NCBI GenBank assembly: GCA_021832305.1
Contig: JAKBLB010000003.1
Span: forward strand, 1 to 64,000
Length of the DNA stretch: 64,000 bases
Direction: 5' to 3'
Origin: Pseudomonadota bacterium
GTDB lineage: Bacteria; Pseudomonadota; Gammaproteobacteria; Burkholderiales; Ferrovaceae
In this document: piece after piece, positions 46,243-56,147 of the stretch
Layout: every line of letters starts with the position of its first letter
How positions within the stretch are numbered: position 1 is the stretch's first letter
The notes under the pieces: model-generated
The model's database searches: none
What the model was told of the DNA's origin: nothing
The model's input: the letters and a program-made list of their open reading frames with translations, nothing else
Position numbers and translations under genes: made by a program

Positions 46243-47703
46243 TCAGTGTACCCCATCCTGCTGAGTTTGTTGAACTGTGGGTTCGCCCCCATCCCATCCT
46301 CCTCCGAGGGCCGCGATGAGCTGGGCAGTCGCCACGAAGGCTCGCCCGCGCAAGGTGACTTCGTTGACCTGTCCGGTCAGCAAGGCAGTTTGAGCGATGA
46401 TGACGTTGAGATAATCCACGGTTCCCGAGCGGTATTGCTGGTCCGTCAGAACGACCGTGCGCGCAGCGGCCTTGACCGCGCGTTGTTGCACCGTGATTTC
46501 CCGCGTCAGAATTTCTTCTGCCGCCAGATTATCTTCGACATTCTGGAAAGCGTTCAGAACGACCTGACGATAATTGGCTACGGCCTGATCAAAGCCAGCA
46601 CGGGCCTGGTCCAGGTTAGCCAGGCGCAAACCGGCATCGTATAAGGGTTGAAGGAGTTGGGGGCCGATGGACCAGTTTTGGTTGGGCAGGGCGAAGAGAT
46701 GATTGTAGGCGCTGTTCTGATACCCATAACTTCCCGTCAAGGCCAGATTGGGATAAAAAGCCGCCTGAGCCACCCCGATGTTGGCAGAGGCAGAGGCAGC
46801 CTGACGTTCGGCCACGGCAATATCTGGACGCCGCTCCAGCAAAACTGACGGTATGGTCAAGGGAGGCTTGGGATAGCCGTCCCCGAGGGGAAGCGGAGGA
46901 AGTTTGAACTCCGAAGGCACTTTTCCCATCAGAACGGCAATGGCGTGTTCCATCTGACTGCGCTGGACCTCCACGTCGATGAGTTGAGCCTTGGCCGTTT
47001 CCAACTGATTTTCGGCAAGAAGGATGTCCGTATCCGCAGCCACCCCGGATTTTTTACGGTTGACGGTCAGATCAAGAGATTTTTGGTAGGCCTTGACCGT
47101 CTCCGTCAAGAGAGCCGATTCGGCATCATCAGTACGCAGTTGATAGTAGTCCACCGCCAATTCGCTTTGCAAACTCAGCAGCGTGGCGGCCACCTGATTG
47201 GCATCGGCCTGCGCCGATGCCTGGTTGGCTTCGATGCTTCGCCGCACCGATCCCCACAAATCTGGCACCCAGTTGGCTTGCAGGGCGGCCATGTCATTGT
47301 TGTAAATCAGGCCATTGGCCAGGACCACGCCATTGGCCGAAGCCCGACTACGGGATTCGGCTGCAAACAGGTTGAGCGTGGGAAATAACCCGGCCTGGGT
47401 ACTACGCACCAAAGCCTGAGATTGACGCCAAGCCGCTTCCTGCTGAGCCACCGTCTGGTTGGCCTGAGCCACCTGAACTTCCAGTTGCTCCAGCGTTGGG
47501 TCCTGAAACAGGGTCCACCAACGGGCGGGAATGGGAGTCCCGTGCGCAGAAGCTACTTTCCAGCCCTCAGGCACCCGAAAACTGTTGGCCGTGGGTGAAG
47601 TGGGTTTGACGTAATCGGGGCCCACTTCACACCCTGACAGAGTCAGAACCAGAAGGGATGTCAAAGAAGACAGAGACCAGGACCATCGATAGGAATTCTT
47701 CAT
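46243..47703 (-). CDS. Outer-membrane efflux lipoprotein (NodT/OprM family)
   Basis: A 486-residue outer-membrane channel of RND pumps. The lipoprotein signal LLVLTLSGC is followed by EVGPDYVKP, the family start. Two long OEP repeats (about 60-250 and 270-465) form the helical tunnel, with LLERRPDIAVAERQAASASANIGVA and AFQNVEDNLAAEEIL as landmarks. It is the fourth gene of the mdtABC run; its ATG overlaps the mdtC stop as ATGA. It presumably completes the pump from inner membrane to outside. Confidence 0.93.
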   Translation of the reverse strand: MKNSYRWSWSLSSLTSLLVLTLSGCEVGPDYVKPTSPTANSFRVPEGWKVASAHGTPIPARWWTLFQDPTLEQLEVQVAQANQTVAQQEAAWRQSQALVRSTQAGLFPTLNLFAAESRSRASANGVVLANGLIYNNDMAALQANWVPDLWGSVRRSIEANQASAQADANQVAATLLSLQSELAVDYYQLRTDDAESALLTETVKAYQKSLDLTVNRKKSGVAADTDILLAENQLETAKAQLIDVEVQRSQMEHAIAVLMGKVPSEFKLPPLPLGDGYPKPPLTIPSVLLERRPDIAVAERQAASASANIGVAQAAFYPNLALTGSYGYQNSAYNHLFALPNQNWSIGPQLLQPLYDAGLRLANLDQARAGFDQAVANYRQVVLNAFQNVEDNLAAEEILTREITVQQRAVKAAARTVVLTDQQYRSGTVDYLNVIIAQTALLTGQVNEVTLRGRAFVATAQLIAALGGGWDGGEPTVQQTQQDGVH

Positions 47704-50700
47704 ACATCACCCGTGACAGAATGGATCGGGACGATGCGTTTCCAGGCGAAACGCTTTCCCCAGCGCTGACGAAAATGATCCAGATACAGGTAGACCACGG
47801 GGGTGGTGTACAGGGTCAATATCTGACTCAATGCCAGTCCGCCCAGAATGGCTATGCCCAAGGGTCGGCGTAATTCTCCGCCACTTCCCCAGTCGAAGGC
47901 AAGGGGCAGGGCGCCGAACATGGCAGCCAGGGTAGTCATCAAAATGGGGCGAAAACGTTTGACGCACGCTTTCAGGATGGCCTCTTCTGGAGACAGTCCT
48001 TCGCTCCGTTCGGCCTGCAGGGCAAAGTCAATCATCAGGATGGCGTTTTTCTTGACGATTCCAATCAGCAGGATGATCCCGATCAGGGTCATCAGATTGA
48101 ACTCCTGCCCGGTGATCAGCAAAGCCACGACGACTCCGACTCCCGCAGAGGGGAGGGTGGAAAGAATGGTCAGGGGATGAATCAAACTTTCGTAGAGAAT
48201 CCCCAACACGATATAGACCACCACCAATGCGCCCGCGATCAGAAGGGGTTCACTGGCCAGAGAATCCTTGAAGACCTTGGCGGTTCCTTCAAAACTGCCT
48301 TGAATGGATGGCGGAACGCCCAGTTGTTTGAAAGTATGATGAATGGCATCCGTGGCTTGGCCCAAGGAGACTCCGGGAGGAAGATTGAAGGTGATGGTAG
48401 TGGCGGGAAACTGTCCCTGATGATTGACGGTCAGGGAAACGTTACCTGGTCGAATCTTGACGATAGCAGCCAGGGGCACCATCTCGCCATGAGTTCCATA
48501 AATGTAGGTTTGTTCGAGCATGGAAGGGGATTGCCAATAAGGCGGAGCTGCTTCCATTACCACGCGGTACTGGTTGAGCGGGTTGAAAATGGTTGAAATG
48601 ATGCGTTGCCCATACAGGTCGTTGAGGACCTGATCCAGTGCACGCGGATCCACTCCCAGACGAGAAGCGGTATCCCGATCGATTTCGAGCCAGGATTCCA
48701 ATCCCAATTCTTGCTGGTCACTATTGACATCGGCCAATTCGGGTAATTTGGCCAATGCGATGCGGATGCGTCGTGACCATGTTCGCAATTCCTCCAGATG
48801 ATTACCCTGAAGGGTGTACTGATACTGGGCATTGGTCACGCGTCCACCAAAACGCAGGTCCTGAATGGGTTGAAAGTAGAGGCTGGCTCCGGCCACCGCC
48901 TTCAACCGGGTGCGCAGACGGGCAATGACTTCATCCGAGGTGGCGTGACGTTCTCCTTCCGGCCTCAGAACCACAAAAATGTTACCGGCATTGCGCGCTT
49001 CGCCCCCGGTGAAACCGATGACGTCCTGGGCATCCGGATCACTTTTGCAGATCTGGATGAAGCGGGTCATTTTGTCGCGCATGGACTGAAAGGAAATGTT
49101 CTGATCTGCCTGAACTCGACCGATCAGACGTCCCGTATCCTGTTGGGGCATGAACCCCTTGGGGACGATGGAAAAGAGATAAAAATTCAGACCGATGGTC
49201 AGGAACAACAAAAACAGAACCAGACGCTTATGGTGAATTGCCGTATCCAGAGTGCGTTGATACTTTTTTTCCAGATGTTGAAATAACCGGGAACCCCACT
49301 GTAATCGACGTTGCCAGACGGAGGAAGGAGCCCGATTCTGCGGGTCCACACGCCGTAACCAGCGTCCGCACAGCATAGGCGTGGTGGTGAGCGATACCAC
49401 CAGGGAAACCAGCACGGCCGTGGACAGGACAACGGCAAATTCGCGAAACATGCGTCCCACCAGACCGCCCATCAGGAGCAGGGGGATGAATACAGCGACC
49501 AGGGAAATACTCATGGACACCACGGTAAAGGCCACTTCCTGCGCGCCGATCAGAGCAGCCTGGAAGGGGGGAAGCCCGCGTTCGATATGGCGGGTGATAT
49601 TCTCCAGCATGACGATGGCATCATCCACCACGAAACCCGTGGCGACCGTCAGGGCCATGAGGGAAAGATTATCGAGGCTGTAGTGTCCCAGATAAAGGAT
49701 ACCAAAGGTCCCCACCAGGGAAACCGGAATGGCGATACTGGGTATGAGCGCTGCATGCACCTCCCCAAGAAACAGGAATACCACCAGAATCACCAGTGCC
49801 GTGGCGATCACCAGGGAACGTTCCACGTCATGTAACGAGGCGCGAATGGATGGGGTTCGATCCATAATCACCTTGAGGTCGATGGAAGTTGGAATGGAGG
49901 CTTGCAGGCGCGGCAGGATGGCACGAATACGATCCACCGTTTCGATGATGTTGGCACTGGGTTGACGACTGACGATGAGCAGAATGGCCCGTTGCCCGTT
50001 GGCCAACCCCAGAGTGCGCAGATCCTGGACACTGTCCTCCACTTCGGCAATATCCTGTAAACGGATGGGGTTTCCATTGCGGTAGGCCAGGACGAGAGGA
50101 CGGTAGTCTTTGGCCATCTTTGCCTGATCGTTGTCATCGACCTGCCAACGATTCTCGGTATTTTCTAACAACCCTTTGGGAATATTAACATTATTGTTTG
50201 AGATCGAGGTTCTGATATTCTCCACGGAGAGTCCGTAACTTTGCAGGGAAGGCGCATTCAGTTCAACCCGTACCGCCGGCAGGGAGCCACCACCCACCAG
50301 GACCTGACCGACTCCTTCGACTTGAGACAAACGTTGGGCGACGATGGTAGATGCGGCATCGTAGATCTCTCCGGGAGCCTTGGTAGGCGATGTCATGGTC
50401 ATGACCAGGATCGGAGCATCCGCCGGATTGATCTTGCGATAAACCGGATTGAAGGGGAGGGCAGGGGGTAACAGGCTGCGCGCTGCATCCAGGGCCGCCA
50501 TGACATCGCGCGCCGCCCCATTGATGTCCCGGTCGAGGTCGAAGAGCAAACTGAGGGAAGCCATGCCGGTGGCACTCGAGGAGGTCATTTCCGTCAATCC
50601 GGCAATTCTTCCTACCGTTCGTTCCAGAGGGGTGACCATGATGGCTGCCATGGTTTCCGGACTGGCCCCGGGCAGCGCCACCTGAACGTTGATGGCCGGG

Positions 50701-50825
50701 AAATCGATTTGTGGCAAGGGGGCAATGGGCATGAGGGTAAAGCCCACCCATCCTGCCAGGGTGATGGCTGCCGTCAACAAGGTCGTCGCAATGGGACGGG
50801 CGATGAACAGGCCGGTCAGGTTCAT
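47700..50825 (-). CDS. mdtC: RND multidrug efflux transporter, MdtC/MuxC type
   Basis: A 1041-residue inner-membrane proton antiporter with 12 spans and two large periplasmic loops. The N-terminal LTGLFIARPIATTLLTAAI and PLPQIDFPAINVQVALPGASPE are MdtC-like. The span-4 acid pair in GFVVDDAIVMLENI carries the proton. MdtB and MdtC homologues work as a heterotrimer with known substrates such as bile salts and novobiocin in E. coli; the substrates here are not known. It overlaps mdtB and the outer-membrane factor by four bases each. Confidence 0.93.
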   Translation of the reverse strand: MNLTGLFIARPIATTLLTAAITLAGWVGFTLMPIAPLPQIDFPAINVQVALPGASPETMAAIMVTPLERTVGRIAGLTEMTSSSATGMASLSLLFDLDRDINGAARDVMAALDAARSLLPPALPFNPVYRKINPADAPILVMTMTSPTKAPGEIYDAASTIVAQRLSQVEGVGQVLVGGGSLPAVRVELNAPSLQSYGLSVENIRTSISNNNVNIPKGLLENTENRWQVDDNDQAKMAKDYRPLVLAYRNGNPIRLQDIAEVEDSVQDLRTLGLANGQRAILLIVSRQPSANIIETVDRIRAILPRLQASIPTSIDLKVIMDRTPSIRASLHDVERSLVIATALVILVVFLFLGEVHAALIPSIAIPVSLVGTFGILYLGHYSLDNLSLMALTVATGFVVDDAIVMLENITRHIERGLPPFQAALIGAQEVAFTVVSMSISLVAVFIPLLLMGGLVGRMFREFAVVLSTAVLVSLVVSLTTTPMLCGRWLRRVDPQNRAPSSVWQRRLQWGSRLFQHLEKKYQRTLDTAIHHKRLVLFLLFLTIGLNFYLFSIVPKGFMPQQDTGRLIGRVQADQNISFQSMRDKMTRFIQICKSDPDAQDVIGFTGGEARNAGNIFVVLRPEGERHATSDEVIARLRTRLKAVAGASLYFQPIQDLRFGGRVTNAQYQYTLQGNHLEELRTWSRRIRIALAKLPELADVNSDQQELGLESWLEIDRDTASRLGVDPRALDQVLNDLYGQRIISTIFNPLNQYRVVMEAAPPYWQSPSMLEQTYIYGTHGEMVPLAAIVKIRPGNVSLTVNHQGQFPATTITFNLPPGVSLGQATDAIHHTFKQLGVPPSIQGSFEGTAKVFKDSLASEPLLIAGALVVVYIVLGILYESLIHPLTILSTLPSAGVGVVVALLITGQEFNLMTLIGIILLIGIVKKNAILMIDFALQAERSEGLSPEEAILKACVKRFRPILMTTLAAMFGALPLAFDWGSGGELRRPLGIAILGGLALSQILTLYTTPVVYLYLDHFRQRWGKRFAWKRIVPIHSVTGDV

Positions 50826-53800
50826 GCCTGCCGTCCCGTAAGCGTGCGCAAACGTCCTACCAGCCGTTCCATGGCCAGGTAGATTACCGGAGTGGTAAAG
50901 AGAGTCAGTAACTGACTGACCAAAAGTCCCCCTACGAGCGTCAGGCCCAGGGGTTGTCGCAACTCGGCTCCGATCCCGGTGCCGAAGAGGAAGGGGAAAG
51001 CCGCGAAGAAAGCCGACAGGGTGGTCATCAGGATGGGACGAAAACGCAACAGACAGGCTTCCCGGATGGCCTGTTCCGGGGATAGCCCCTGGTGCCGTTG
51101 GGCTTCCAGGGCAAAGTCGATCATCATGATGGCATTTTTCTTGACGATACCGATCAGCAGCACGATACCGATCACCCCCAGAATATCGAGGTCATGGCCC
51201 GTCAAAAACAGGGCCAACAAAGCGCCCACGGCAGCTGAAGGGAGGGTGGACAGAATGGTGATGGGGTGTATGTAACTTTCATAGAGGACCCCCAATACGA
51301 TGTACATGGTCACCACGGCCGCCAGCAGGAGCAGGAGCGTGGATGAGAGCGACTTCTGGTAGGCACGGGCCGCACCCTGAAATTGAAGTTCCACACTCTG
51401 AGGCAAGTTCAATTCGTTGACCGCCTGGTTGATGGCTTCCACTGCCTGGCCCAGGGATTGGTGGGGACCCAGGTTGAAGGAGAGGGTGGCTGCAGGAAAT
51501 TGTCCCAGATGATGGATAGACAAGGGACCGGTGGTTTCCCGGATATGCGCCAATTGGTCCAGGGGGACCTGTGCACCTTTTGCACCGGGAACATAGAACA
51601 GGTGTAACTGATCGGGGGTCTGACTGAATTGTGGCCCACTTTCGAGGATCACGCGATACTGGTTCGATTGAGTAAAAATGGTTGACACGATTCGCTGGGA
51701 AAACGCATCGTAGAGCAGGTCATCCAGTGCAGCAACGGAGACTCCCAGGCGCAGGGCGTTGTCCCGGTCGATATCAAGAAAGACCCGTTTTCCTTGATCC
51801 TGCTGGTCGCTGGCGGCATCGCGCAACGATGGAATGTGACGCATTCTTTCAAGGAGAAGAGGAGCCCAATGCTGGATCTCGGTCACCTTGGGGCTTTCCA
51901 GCGTCAATTGGTATTGGGTTCGACTCAGGGTGTCTTCCAGTGTCATGTCCTGAACTGGCTGGAAATAGACTTCCAGAGGACTGTGGCTCTGGACCATGGT
52001 TTCGTGCAGACGGCGCATGATCGCCCGGATGGACTTTTCGCCCCCGCGCCGGGCAAAGGGTTTGAGGTTGATCATCAGACGGCCTGAATTGATCGTGGTG
52101 TTCGATCCATCCACTCCGATGAAGGAGGAGAGACTTTCCACGGCGGGATCTTTCAGAATCCTTTGTGCCAATGAAAACTGTTCCCGGCGCATGGCACCAA
52201 AGGAAATGGTTTGAGGACCCTGAGTAATGGCTTGCAGGATACCCGTATCTTGAATTGGAAAAAATCCTTTAGGAAGATACACGTAGAGCACGATAGTAAG
52301 AATCAGGGTGAGTATGGCAGTGAACAGCACCCCTCCCTGATGGTGCAAGGCGATGTCCAGCCAGCGCGCATAGGACTGGATCAGGCGTTCAAGAAGTCGT
52401 TTCCAATGAAGGCGCCAGCCCGTTTCTGGCGCTTCCTTGCCTCCGAGCACATGGGCACAGAGCATGGGTGTGAGCGTCAGGGAGACAAACGCCGAAATCA
52501 GGATGGTGACGGCCAGTGTGATGGCAAACTCACGGAACAGGCGCCCGATGACATCCGACATGAACAGCAGAGGGATGAGCACGGCGATCAGGGAAAAGGT
52601 CAGGGAAATGATGGTAAAACCGATCTGACGAGATCCGGTAAAGGCAGCCGTGCGGGCGTCTTCGCCCATCTCGCGGTAGCGGGCGATATTTTCAATCATG
52701 ACGATGGCATCGTCCACGACAAATCCGGTGGCGATGGTCAGGGCCATCAGCGTGAGATTATTGATACTGAAATTGGCCAGATACATGACACCCAGGGTGC
52801 CGATCAGAGAAACCGGTACGGCAAAAGCAGGGATCATGGTGGCCGGCAAACTGCGTAGAAACAGAAAAATCACCATGACCACCAGGGCAATGGCCAACAT
52901 CAATTCAAACTGAATCTCATGGACAGAAGCGCGGATGGTGGTGGTGCGGTCGGACAATAATTCGACTTTGACGCTTTCAGGCAGGGAATCCTGTAACTTG
53001 GGGAGAAGCGCCTTGATCCGGTCGGACACCTGGATGACATTTGCGCCGGGTTGGCGCTGGATATTGACGATGATGGCCGGTGTATCATTCCTCCAGGCAG
53101 CCAGATGGACGTCTTCGGCGTCGTCCACGACTTCGGCCACATCTCCGATCCGGACCGGAGCGCCGTTCAGATAGGTGATGACGATTTGACGATAGGACGC
53201 GGCATCGTGCAATTGGTCGTTGGCATCCACCGTCACCGAGTGGTGGGGGCCATCGAAACTTCCCTTGGGGATGTCGACATTATTGTTGATGATCGCGGTG
53301 CGCAAATCTTCGAATCCGAGACGGCGCAATGCCAAGGCAGTGGGGTTGCCCCGAATCCGCACGGCCGGGCGCAATCCTCCCCCCATGCTGACCATGCCGA
53401 CCCCCGATACTTGAGAGAGTTTGCCCACCAGGCGCGTCTCGACCCAATCCTGAAGATGCGGCAAGGTCATATGCGGAGAGGTCACCGCCAGGGTCAAAAT
53501 GGGTGCATCCGCAGGATTGACCTTGTTATACAGGGGGGGCATGGGCAGGTCTGTGGGCAAAAAGGTACCGGCAGCATTGATCGCCTCCTGAACCTGTTGT
53601 TCCGCCACATCGATGGACTGGGACAATGAAAACTGGAGGGTGATGACGGAAGCGCCGCCCGAACTGGTGGAGGCCATCTGGGCCAGGCCCGCCATTTGTC
53701 CGAACTGCCGTTCCAGGGGCGCAGTCACGGTTCCGGCCATCACTTCGGGTCCTGCCCCGGGATAGAGCGTCGTGACCTCGATGGTGGGGTAATCCACTTC

Positions 53801-53914
53801 TGGTAAGGCAGACAGGGGCAGTTGACGCCAGGCAATCAACCCCAACAGCAGGATCGCCACCATCACGAGAGAAGTGGCGATCGGGCGATCGATGAAAGGG
53901 CTGGAAAAATTCAC
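50822..53914 (-). CDS. mdtB: RND multidrug efflux transporter, MdtB/MuxB type
   Basis: A 1030-residue partner of MdtC. The N-terminus SSPFIDRPIATSLVMVAILLLG and LSALPEVDYPTIEVTTLYPGAGPE follow the MdtB pattern. The span-4 motif GFVVDDAIVMIENIARYREMG is intact, and the second half repeats the fold (IGIVLLIGIVKKNAIMMIDFALE). Its ATG overlaps the mdtA stop by four bases. The tandem arrangement of two different RND pumps is typical of mdtABC/muxABC operons. Confidence 0.93.
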   Translation of the reverse strand: MNFSSPFIDRPIATSLVMVAILLLGLIAWRQLPLSALPEVDYPTIEVTTLYPGAGPEVMAGTVTAPLERQFGQMAGLAQMASTSSGGASVITLQFSLSQSIDVAEQQVQEAINAAGTFLPTDLPMPPLYNKVNPADAPILTLAVTSPHMTLPHLQDWVETRLVGKLSQVSGVGMVSMGGGLRPAVRIRGNPTALALRRLGFEDLRTAIINNNVDIPKGSFDGPHHSVTVDANDQLHDAASYRQIVITYLNGAPVRIGDVAEVVDDAEDVHLAAWRNDTPAIIVNIQRQPGANVIQVSDRIKALLPKLQDSLPESVKVELLSDRTTTIRASVHEIQFELMLAIALVVMVIFLFLRSLPATMIPAFAVPVSLIGTLGVMYLANFSINNLTLMALTIATGFVVDDAIVMIENIARYREMGEDARTAAFTGSRQIGFTIISLTFSLIAVLIPLLFMSDVIGRLFREFAITLAVTILISAFVSLTLTPMLCAHVLGGKEAPETGWRLHWKRLLERLIQSYARWLDIALHHQGGVLFTAILTLILTIVLYVYLPKGFFPIQDTGILQAITQGPQTISFGAMRREQFSLAQRILKDPAVESLSSFIGVDGSNTTINSGRLMINLKPFARRGGEKSIRAIMRRLHETMVQSHSPLEVYFQPVQDMTLEDTLSRTQYQLTLESPKVTEIQHWAPLLLERMRHIPSLRDAASDQQDQGKRVFLDIDRDNALRLGVSVAALDDLLYDAFSQRIVSTIFTQSNQYRVILESGPQFSQTPDQLHLFYVPGAKGAQVPLDQLAHIRETTGPLSIHHLGQFPAATLSFNLGPHQSLGQAVEAINQAVNELNLPQSVELQFQGAARAYQKSLSSTLLLLLAAVVTMYIVLGVLYESYIHPITILSTLPSAAVGALLALFLTGHDLDILGVIGIVLLIGIVKKNAIMMIDFALEAQRHQGLSPEQAIREACLLRFRPILMTTLSAFFAAFPFLFGTGIGAELRQPLGLTLVGGLLVSQLLTLFTTPVIYLAMERLVGRLRTLTGRQA

Positions 53915-55107
53915 CGGGAAGCAGCGGGAGTGGCAGATGAACGTTGAGCGAGGGTAACCGTCATCCCTGAACGCAAGTTATCAACCCCTTCGGTTACGAT
54001 CCGTTCTCCCGGCTGAACCCCACTCAGTATGGCAATTTCATCTCCATTGGTCGAACCGGGTTTGACCTTGCGGATGGACACCTTCATGTTTTTGTCCACC
54101 ACGAACACGAAGGGACCTTGATCCCCCTGTTGTACCCCGGCTACCGGAATAACGGTGGCATGAGGCAGAACCGCCACGCGTACCCGGGCATTGACGAACT
54201 CGTTGGGAAAGAGTTCATCATGACGATTGACGAACTGGGCACGCAATTTGACCATTCCCGTGGTGATATCGACCTGATTGTCCAAGGTTTGCAATTCGCC
54301 CGTGGCCAGTAAATGCTGGTTGGAACGGTCCCAGGCTTCCACCTTGAGGGGAGCCAGAGGGCTGTTCATACCCTGCTGGATGTCGCCCAGATAATCTTGG
54401 GGAAGGGGGAAAATCACGGTAATCGGGTCCAGTTGGGTCAACACCACCAAACCCACGTTACCGGCAGCCAGGATCATGTTGCCCTGATCCACCAGACGGA
54501 TGCCGAGACGACCGTTCACGGGTGCGGTGATATGGCAATAAATCAGCAGGAGTTTGGCGTTGTCCACCTGAGATTGATCCGAGGTGACCGTTCCCTCGTA
54601 TTGGCTCACCAGCGCTTGCTGTGTGACCAACTGTTGGTCTGGAATGGCGCCCGTTTTGATCAGTTCCTGATATCGCTTGAGGTCGATCCGGGCATTGTCC
54701 AACAAGGCCTGGTCGTGCACCAGTTGACCTTGGGCCTGAGCCAACTGGACTTGATAGGGGCGGGGATCGATTTCAACGATGGGATCCCCTTGGTGAACCC
54801 GGTCTCCCTCCTTGAAATAGACCTTCATCAACTCGCCATCCACGCGACTTTTCAGAGTGACGGTATACACAGGCGTGACTGTACCCAGTCCGGTCAGCCA
54901 GACCGGAAAGTCGGCCTGATGGGCAGTGGCCAGTGAAACGGGCGTGGGCGCGGGCCCTTTGAGGGTTTTCAGGTCATGAGTGTCCTGGCGAAAGTGACGG
55001 AACAGACCTGACACCAGGAAAAAAACGACGAGGCCGATCAGCCAGAACCATTTCTTTCCTTTGGTGGATTCTGGAGGTAAAGGAGGTGGAGCAGCAACGG
55101 TGGCCAT
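53911..55107 (-). CDS. mdtA: RND efflux periplasmic adaptor, MdtA type
   Basis: A 398-residue membrane-fusion protein. An N-terminal anchor (about 16-38) is followed by a barrel-sandwich lipoyl-like domain (VDGELMKVYFKEGDRVHQGDPI, and its partner NGRLGIRLVDQGNMI), an alpha-hairpin between them (about 110-190), a beta-barrel, and a membrane-proximal domain. It opens the pump operon. Upstream bases 55108-55184 hold a palindrome (55157-55174) that may be its operator; no regulator gene adjoins it. Confidence 0.93.
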   Translation of the reverse strand: MATVAAPPPLPPESTKGKKWFWLIGLVVFFLVSGLFRHFRQDTHDLKTLKGPAPTPVSLATAHQADFPVWLTGLGTVTPVYTVTLKSRVDGELMKVYFKEGDRVHQGDPIVEIDPRPYQVQLAQAQGQLVHDQALLDNARIDLKRYQELIKTGAIPDQQLVTQQALVSQYEGTVTSDQSQVDNAKLLLIYCHITAPVNGRLGIRLVDQGNMILAAGNVGLVVLTQLDPITVIFPLPQDYLGDIQQGMNSPLAPLKVEAWDRSNQHLLATGELQTLDNQVDITTGMVKLRAQFVNRHDELFPNEFVNARVRVAVLPHATVIPVAGVQQGDQGPFVFVVDKNMKVSIRKVKPGSTNGDEIAILSGVQPGERIVTEGVDNLRSGMTVTLAQRSSATPAASR

Positions 55108-55156
55108 CGTGATCGGAATCTCAATTGTGAAGCGGCGTGTGACGAAAAGAAGGATA

Positions 55157-55174
55157 CGTCATCACTTGGTGACG
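55157..55174. promoter_or_regulatory. 18-bp imperfect palindrome between mlaF and mdtA
   Basis: CGTCATCA-CT-TGGTGACG pairs over eight positions per arm, seven Watson-Crick and one T-G. It starts 11 bases after the mlaF stop and ends 50 bases before the mdtA start. On the minus strand it is followed by TATCCTTCTTTTCG, only weakly T-rich. It could be an operator for the efflux operon or a terminator for mlaF. Confidence 0.4.
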
Positions 55175-55184
55175 GGAAGGGAGA

Positions 55185-55991
55185 TCAAGGCGATGAGGGG
55201 CGGAAATCCTGTTCCAGCGGAGGAGCGGGCCATTGAAAAGGCACGGGACCATCCGCCTCGGCATGGATGAACTGGTAGGCATAAGCATCTTGAGTATTCT
55301 GACTGAGTGAGGAAGGGGTACCCTGACTGACAACGATTCCATCAGAAAGTAAAAACATGTCATCCACCACCTTCAGAGATTCGCTGACGTCATAAGTGAC
55401 CACGATCGATGTGATTCCGGTGCTGTCATTTAGTTCCCGAATCAGGCGAGCCACGGCATTGAGGGAAATGGGATCCAAGCCCGCAAAGGGCTCGTCGTAG
55501 ACGGCCAGTGTGGGGTCCAGAGCAACGGCACGGGCCAGACAAACCCGTCGAACCATCCCCCCCGAGAGTTCGGACGGCATGAGATCACGGGCGCCACGCA
55601 ATCCAACGGCTTGCAGTTTCATGAGGACTAGGTCGCGGATCTGGCGAGCCGCAAACCGGGTATGTTCACGCAAGGGGAATGCCACGTTTTCAAAGACGGA
55701 CAGATCACTGAACAACCCCCCCATCTGGAACATCATGCCCAACTCGCGGCGCATGGCATAGAGTTCCCGGTCAGACATCTCGTGCACCACCCGGCCACGA
55801 TAGCGTACCGCACCCCGTTGTGGACGCAGTTGTCCGCCCACGAGGCGCAGAAGCGTGGACTTGCCTGAACCGCTGGTACCCAGAACGGCAGAAATTTTCC
55901 CCTCTTGAAGGGAGAGGTTGATTCCTTTCAGGAGCGGCCGTGCACCATAACTGAAGTGCAGGTCTTCGATTTCAATCAAGGGACGGGACAT
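55185..55991 (-). CDS. mlaF: ABC transporter ATPase of the MlaF (phospholipid transport) type, orphan
   Basis: A 268-residue cytosolic ATPase. Walker A is GTSGSGKST, the Q-loop region GMMFQMGGLFSDLSVFENVAFPL is diagnostic of MlaF, the signature is LSGGM, and Walker B is LAVYDEPFAGLD. The switch (H-loop) position reads VVTYDVSES, with Tyr where most ABC ATPases have His. MlaF normally works with MlaE, MlaD, MlaB and MlaC in returning phospholipids to the inner membrane; none of these genes flanks it here. About 30 residues extend past the usual C-terminus (to PFQWPAPPLEQDFRPSSP). Confidence 0.87.
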   Translation of the reverse strand: MSRPLIEIEDLHFSYGARPLLKGINLSLQEGKISAVLGTSGSGKSTLLRLVGGQLRPQRGAVRYRGRVVHEMSDRELYAMRRELGMMFQMGGLFSDLSVFENVAFPLREHTRFAARQIRDLVLMKLQAVGLRGARDLMPSELSGGMVRRVCLARAVALDPTLAVYDEPFAGLDPISLNAVARLIRELNDSTGITSIVVTYDVSESLKVVDDMFLLSDGIVVSQGTPSSLSQNTQDAYAYQFIHAEADGPVPFQWPAPPLEQDFRPSSP

Positions 55992-56047
55992 GAGCGCATC
56001 ACTCCAAAAAACTCCACCATGCTACCCTCCGTCCCGCCTTATCGCAA

Positions 56048-56093
56048 TATCCTCGGAGGATACTTGGCACCAGATTGAATTTCATCATAGAAT
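56048..56093 (+). promoter_or_regulatory. Probable promoter of the SNF2 gene with adjoining 15-bp palindrome
   Basis: A perfect palindrome, TATCCTC-G-GAGGATA (56048-56062), ends one base before a TTGGCA -35 (56064-56069). An 18-bp spacer leads to TAGAAT (56088-56093). A transcript start near 56100 would leave about 48 bases of leader before the TTG start. The palindrome lies in the mlaF/SNF2 divergent region and could serve either gene as an operator. Confidence 0.5.
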
Positions 56094-56147
56094 TGCAAGG
56101 ATGGATTACAGGATCATGACACGCTGGCCTCCTTCAGGACTTCTCAC

